Source: an uncultured Eubacteriales bacterium (GTDB lineage Bacteria > Bacillota_A > Clostridia > Peptostreptococcales > Anaerovoracaceae). From it: a stretch of DNA of 7,703 bases. The notes beneath the pieces are model-generated. The model saw only the letters and a program-made list of their open reading frames with translations, had not been told where the DNA came from and ran no database searches. Below are positions 6,173 through 7,703 of the stretch, piece after piece. The stretch lies in assembly GCA_902790885.1 (NCBI GenBank), contig CADATR010000080.1, forward strand, positions 1-7,703. Reading direction: 5' to 3'. A program made the translations under genes and the position numbers. Within the stretch, counting starts at the first letter, position 1. Every line of letters begins with the position of its first letter.

Positions 6173-7468
6173 ATGCTATATGACAATCTGACCATAAATG
6201 AAAAAGGCCACCTGGCCATAGGCGGTTTTGACGCGGAAGAGCTTGCCGCGGAATTCGGTACGCCGCTGTACGTGCTCGACGAGAACGTTGTGCGCGCAAA
6301 CTGCAGAACGTACGTGAACGCCATGCATGAGTGCTTCGGACCTGAGTCCGCTCCGCTTTACGCGAGCAAGGCGCTCTGCTTCAAGGGCATATACCCTGTG
6401 GTGCAGTCCGAAGGAATGTGCGTCGACGTAGTGTCGCCTGGCGAGATCTACACAGCTCTGGCTGCCGGCTTCCCGGCGTCAAAGATGTTCTTCCACGGCA
6501 CAAACAAGACCGACGCGGACATCCGGTACGGTGTAGAAAGCGGCATCGGATATTTCGTTGTGGACAATCTCAACGAGCTTGAGGTGCTTAACAGGACTGC
6601 GGCTGAGGCGGGAGTGACGCAGAAGGTGCTCCTGAGGCTCACCTGCGGACTCGATCCTCATACGCTCGAGGCCATCAACACAGGTAAGGTGGACTCTCAG
6701 TTCGGCGTGCCTATCGATACCGGCCAGGCGTACGGCTTCGTAAAGGCGGCGCTTGAGTGCGGCAATATAGAGGTGGCAGGATTCCACAGCCACGTGGGCT
6801 CGCAGATATTCGAGAGCGACTCGTTCAAAAGGCAGGTGGAGATACTCATAAGCTTCGCGGCCAAGGTGAGAGACGGGCTTGGGCACACGATAAAGGTGCT
6901 CAACATCGGCGGTGGCTTCGGAGTCAGATATACCGAGAAGGATCCCGTATCCGACATACCTGCCAGGATCAGAGAGGTGGCAGACCACCTGAACGCCGCT
7001 CTCGCGGAGAACGACTTTGCGCTCGACGCGGTATTCATGGAGCCTGGCCGCAGCATCGTGGCTGACGCGGGCGTGACGCTGTATCAGACGGGCGGGGTCA
7101 AAGAGGTTAAGGGCTACCGCAATTACGTGACCGTTGACGGCGGCATGACTGACAATCCGAGGTACGCTCTGTACAAGTCGGAATATACAGTCCTTAACGC
7201 GAGCAGGGCAGGCGAGGCTGCAGATTTTGAATGCACCATCGCCGGCAGATGCTGCGAGAGCGGTGACCGCATCGCCGAGAACATCTTCATGGCAAGGCCT
7301 GAGAGAGGCGATGTGATCGCAGTGCTCACCACCGGAGCGTATAACTACGCTATGGCTTCAAACTACAACAGGGTGCCTAGACCAGCCATGGTGATGCTGG
7401 CGGGCGATGAAGCCAGACTTGTCGTGAGGCGCGAGAGCTTTGCAGACATGATGCGCAACGAGCTGTAA
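6173..7468 (+). CDS. lysA: Diaminopimelate decarboxylase
   Basis: Last step of lysine synthesis: PLP-dependent decarboxylation of meso-diaminopimelate to L-lysine; fold type III (alanine racemase-like barrel plus C-terminal beta domain). The protein is 431 residues, within the usual 410-440. Visible motifs are the PLP lysine K66 in YASKAL, HSHVGSQ at 205-211, the phosphate-binding GGGFG at 246-250, EPGRS at 290-294, CESGD at 361-365 (the cysteine and glutamate contributed across the dimer), and GAYNYAMASNYN at 388-399 with the aromatic residue near PLP. All key residues are present. The C-E-S-G-D and EPGRS signatures separate it from ornithine and arginine decarboxylases, and the operon context confirms it. 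It follows ddh by 46 bases and is the last gene before the terminator. Confidence 0.97.
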   Translation: MLYDNLTINEKGHLAIGGFDAEELAAEFGTPLYVLDENVVRANCRTYVNAMHECFGPESAPLYASKALCFKGIYPVVQSEGMCVDVVSPGEIYTALAAGFPASKMFFHGTNKTDADIRYGVESGIGYFVVDNLNELEVLNRTAAEAGVTQKVLLRLTCGLDPHTLEAINTGKVDSQFGVPIDTGQAYGFVKAALECGNIEVAGFHSHVGSQIFESDSFKRQVEILISFAAKVRDGLGHTIKVLNIGGGFGVRYTEKDPVSDIPARIREVADHLNAALAENDFALDAVFMEPGRSIVADAGVTLYQTGGVKEVKGYRNYVTVDGGMTDNPRYALYKSEYTVLNASRAGEAADFECTIAGRCCESGDRIAENIFMARPERGDVIAVLTTGAYNYAMASNYNRVPRPAMVMLAGDEARLVVRRESFADMMRNEL

Positions 7469-7547
7469 AACAAAAGGGATGGCTGGCGGCGCATAACAAA
7501 AGGCGACTGAAATCATAATATGTAAAAGCGTAATAATCGCACACTTT

Positions 7548-7581
7548 AAAAGCCCAAGCCAGATAACTGGCCTGGGCTTTT
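7548..7581. terminator. Bidirectional intrinsic terminator after lysA
   Basis: AAAAGCCCAAGCCAG (7548-7562) pairs with CTGGCCTGGGCTTTT (7567-7581), with a single A-C mismatch and the 4-base loop ATAA. The A-tract on one side and T-tract on the other mean it can act on both strands. It ends the lysine operon and probably also the convergent minus-strand gene at 7631-7702. Confidence 0.9.
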
Positions 7582-7603
7582 GTGATATAGCGTTTGAGAT
7601 CGT

Positions 7604-7619
7604 GATCCCTTTCGGGATC
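7604..7619 (-). other. Short perfect hairpin in the convergent spacer
   Basis: GATCCC (7604-7609) and GGGATC (7614-7619) form a 6-bp stem. Read on the minus strand the loop is GAAA, a stable GNRA tetraloop, and the hairpin sits 11 bases after the minus-strand stop codon. No T-run follows on either side, so it is more likely a 3' UTR stabilising hairpin than a terminator. Confidence 0.35.
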
Positions 7620-7630
7620 TGGACACATTC

Positions 7631-7702
7631 TTATTGATCCGGGCGGTTTTTATACTCATCGTATGAAACGCCAAGTATTTCGCATGCTTTGATGGGATCG
7701 AG
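7631..7702 (-). CDS. C-terminal end of an unidentified minus-strand protein (5' end outside window)
   Basis: Read on the minus strand, an open frame enters from the right edge and stops at TAA (7633-7631). It gives 23 residues, LDPIKACEILGVSYDEYKNR then PDQ. The segment ACEILGVSYDEYKNR resembles the turn and recognition part of a helix-turn-helix such as those in small DNA-binding proteins, but this is only a resemblance and the family is not recognised. The case for coding is the end-on-end arrangement with lysA, the spacer with a two-way terminator, and the sensible composition. The call could be wrong because so little is visible. Confidence 0.45.
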   Translation of the reverse strand, partial: LDPIKACEILGVSYDEYKNRPDQ

Positions 7703-7703
7703 C

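Noticed and set aside
5086..6324. 412-residue open frame on the minus strand opposite ddh
   Set aside because: It lies antisense to a firmly identified gene, its composition is rich in Arg, Ser and Cys with no motif, and it arises from the codon bias of ddh.

Overview
The window looks like chromosomal DNA from a low-to-moderate GC Firmicute, most likely a Clostridia-type anaerobe. The evidence is two transcription-terminating leader RNAs of types typical of that phylum (a tRNA-Trp T-box and a lysine riboswitch), strong AGGAGG-type ribosome binding sites, and a meso-diaminopimelate dehydrogenase. This placement is an inference; no rRNA or marker gene is present to confirm it.

Layout. (1) Positions 2-112 hold the 3' end of an unidentified plus-strand gene. 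(2) Positions 113-1171 form about 1 kb with no convincing gene. It contains a weak hairpin plus T-run at 302-325, a 16-bp G-U-containing hairpin at 504-558, and some short repeats. (3) Positions 1172-2967 form a tryptophan unit: a consensus-like promoter, a T-box leader with a UGG (Trp) specifier and mutually exclusive antiterminator and terminator, then a TrpB2-type tryptophan synthase beta chain. (4) Positions 3030-7581 form a lysine unit: a promoter, a lysine riboswitch ending in a strong intrinsic terminator, then dapA, dapB, ddh and lysA, all plus strand with 46-75 nt gaps. It is closed by a hairpin terminator at 7548-7581 that works in either direction. (5) The last ~70 bases hold the C-terminal end of an unidentified minus-strand gene converging on that terminator.

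How the genes work together. DapA condenses aspartate semialdehyde with pyruvate, and DapB reduces the product to tetrahydrodipicolinate. Ddh converts that in one step to meso-diaminopimelate, which feeds peptidoglycan, and LysA decarboxylates it to L-lysine. The four genes thus give a complete route from aspartate semialdehyde to lysine without the DapD/C/E/F or DapL branches. The riboswitch should shut the operon off when lysine is plentiful. The neighbouring trpB2 has no trpA or other trp gene beside it. Its T-box should switch it on when tRNA-Trp is uncharged, which suggests synthesis of tryptophan from serine plus free indole. No mobile element, CRISPR array or clearly novel system is visible. 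The least explained part is the noncoding stretch at 113-1171.
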